From JBOHPP01 sp050731755 (lineage in GTDB: Bacteria; Methylomirabilota; Methylomirabilia; Rokubacteriales; CSP1-6): 5,477 bases of DNA. The stretch is taken from positions 1-5,477 of the forward strand of contig JBOHPP010000190.1 of the NCBI GenBank assembly GCA_050731755.1, read 5' to 3'. This document shows, piece after piece, positions 5,425-5,477 of this stretch. Position numbers and translations under genes: made by a program. Each line of letters starts with the position of its first letter. Positions within the stretch are counted from its first letter, which is position 1. Below the pieces are notes generated by a model that searched no databases, was not told the DNA's origin, and worked only from the letters and a program-made list of their open reading frames with translations.

Positions 5425-5477
5425 TATCTAATCTAAGCCGGTCTCTCTCTAGGGGCCCCAGCGCGGCTTTGTTGACG

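Noticed and set aside
5441..5459. TCTCTCTCT run and the GGGGCCCC palindrome near the window end.
   Set aside because: Both are short and low-complexity, with no gene or matching element nearby to give them meaning.

Overview
This is a strongly GC-rich bacterial window. Sigma70-type promoters, a bacterial-type tRNA 3' end and the gene families fit an environmental bacterium such as Rokubacteria/Methylomirabilota, Deltaproteobacteria or a related group. That placement is an impression from composition and gene style; there is no phylogenetic marker here.

Layout. Four coding units run on the + strand. (1) 76-1077 is an extended short-chain dehydrogenase/reductase, a nucleotide-sugar epimerase/dehydratase type. 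(2) 1029-1950 is a ferritin-like/VIT1-CCC1 iron transporter gene. It looks damaged: the N-terminal diiron part is in one frame, the five-helix membrane part is in another, and one helix of the ferritin fold seems to be missing. (3) 2052-3566 is an alkaline-phosphatase-superfamily (type I phosphodiesterase-like) protein with altered metal-ligand motifs. It has its own promoter and a good ribosome binding site. (4) 3570-4568 is a family 2 glycosyltransferase, 3 bp downstream and probably co-transcribed. After these lies a gene-free stretch of 325 bases. It holds the 3' half of a tRNA-Arg(UCU) on the minus strand, a perfect 7-bp hairpin beside it, and a 10-bp hairpin that may end transcription of the last gene. 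(5) 4894-5337 on the minus strand is a small heat-shock protein (Hsp20), with an unusually legible control region at 5344-5424.

How the genes fit together. The epimerase, phosphodiesterase-like protein and glycosyltransferase suggest sugar-nucleotide or surface-glycan metabolism, but no substrate can be read from the sequence. The iron-transporter remnant and Hsp20 are unrelated stress or metal functions.

Most interesting signals. The hsp20 promoter carries two abutting 23-bp dyads of identical 9-5-9 geometry, one over the -10 element and one just downstream of the predicted start. This suggests repression by an unidentified regulator. Also notable are the isolated tRNA 3' half (a possible attachment-site scar), the frameshifted and shortened ferritin-VIT gene, and the non-canonical active-site residues of the phosphatase-superfamily protein. 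I see no complete, clearly new multi-gene system.
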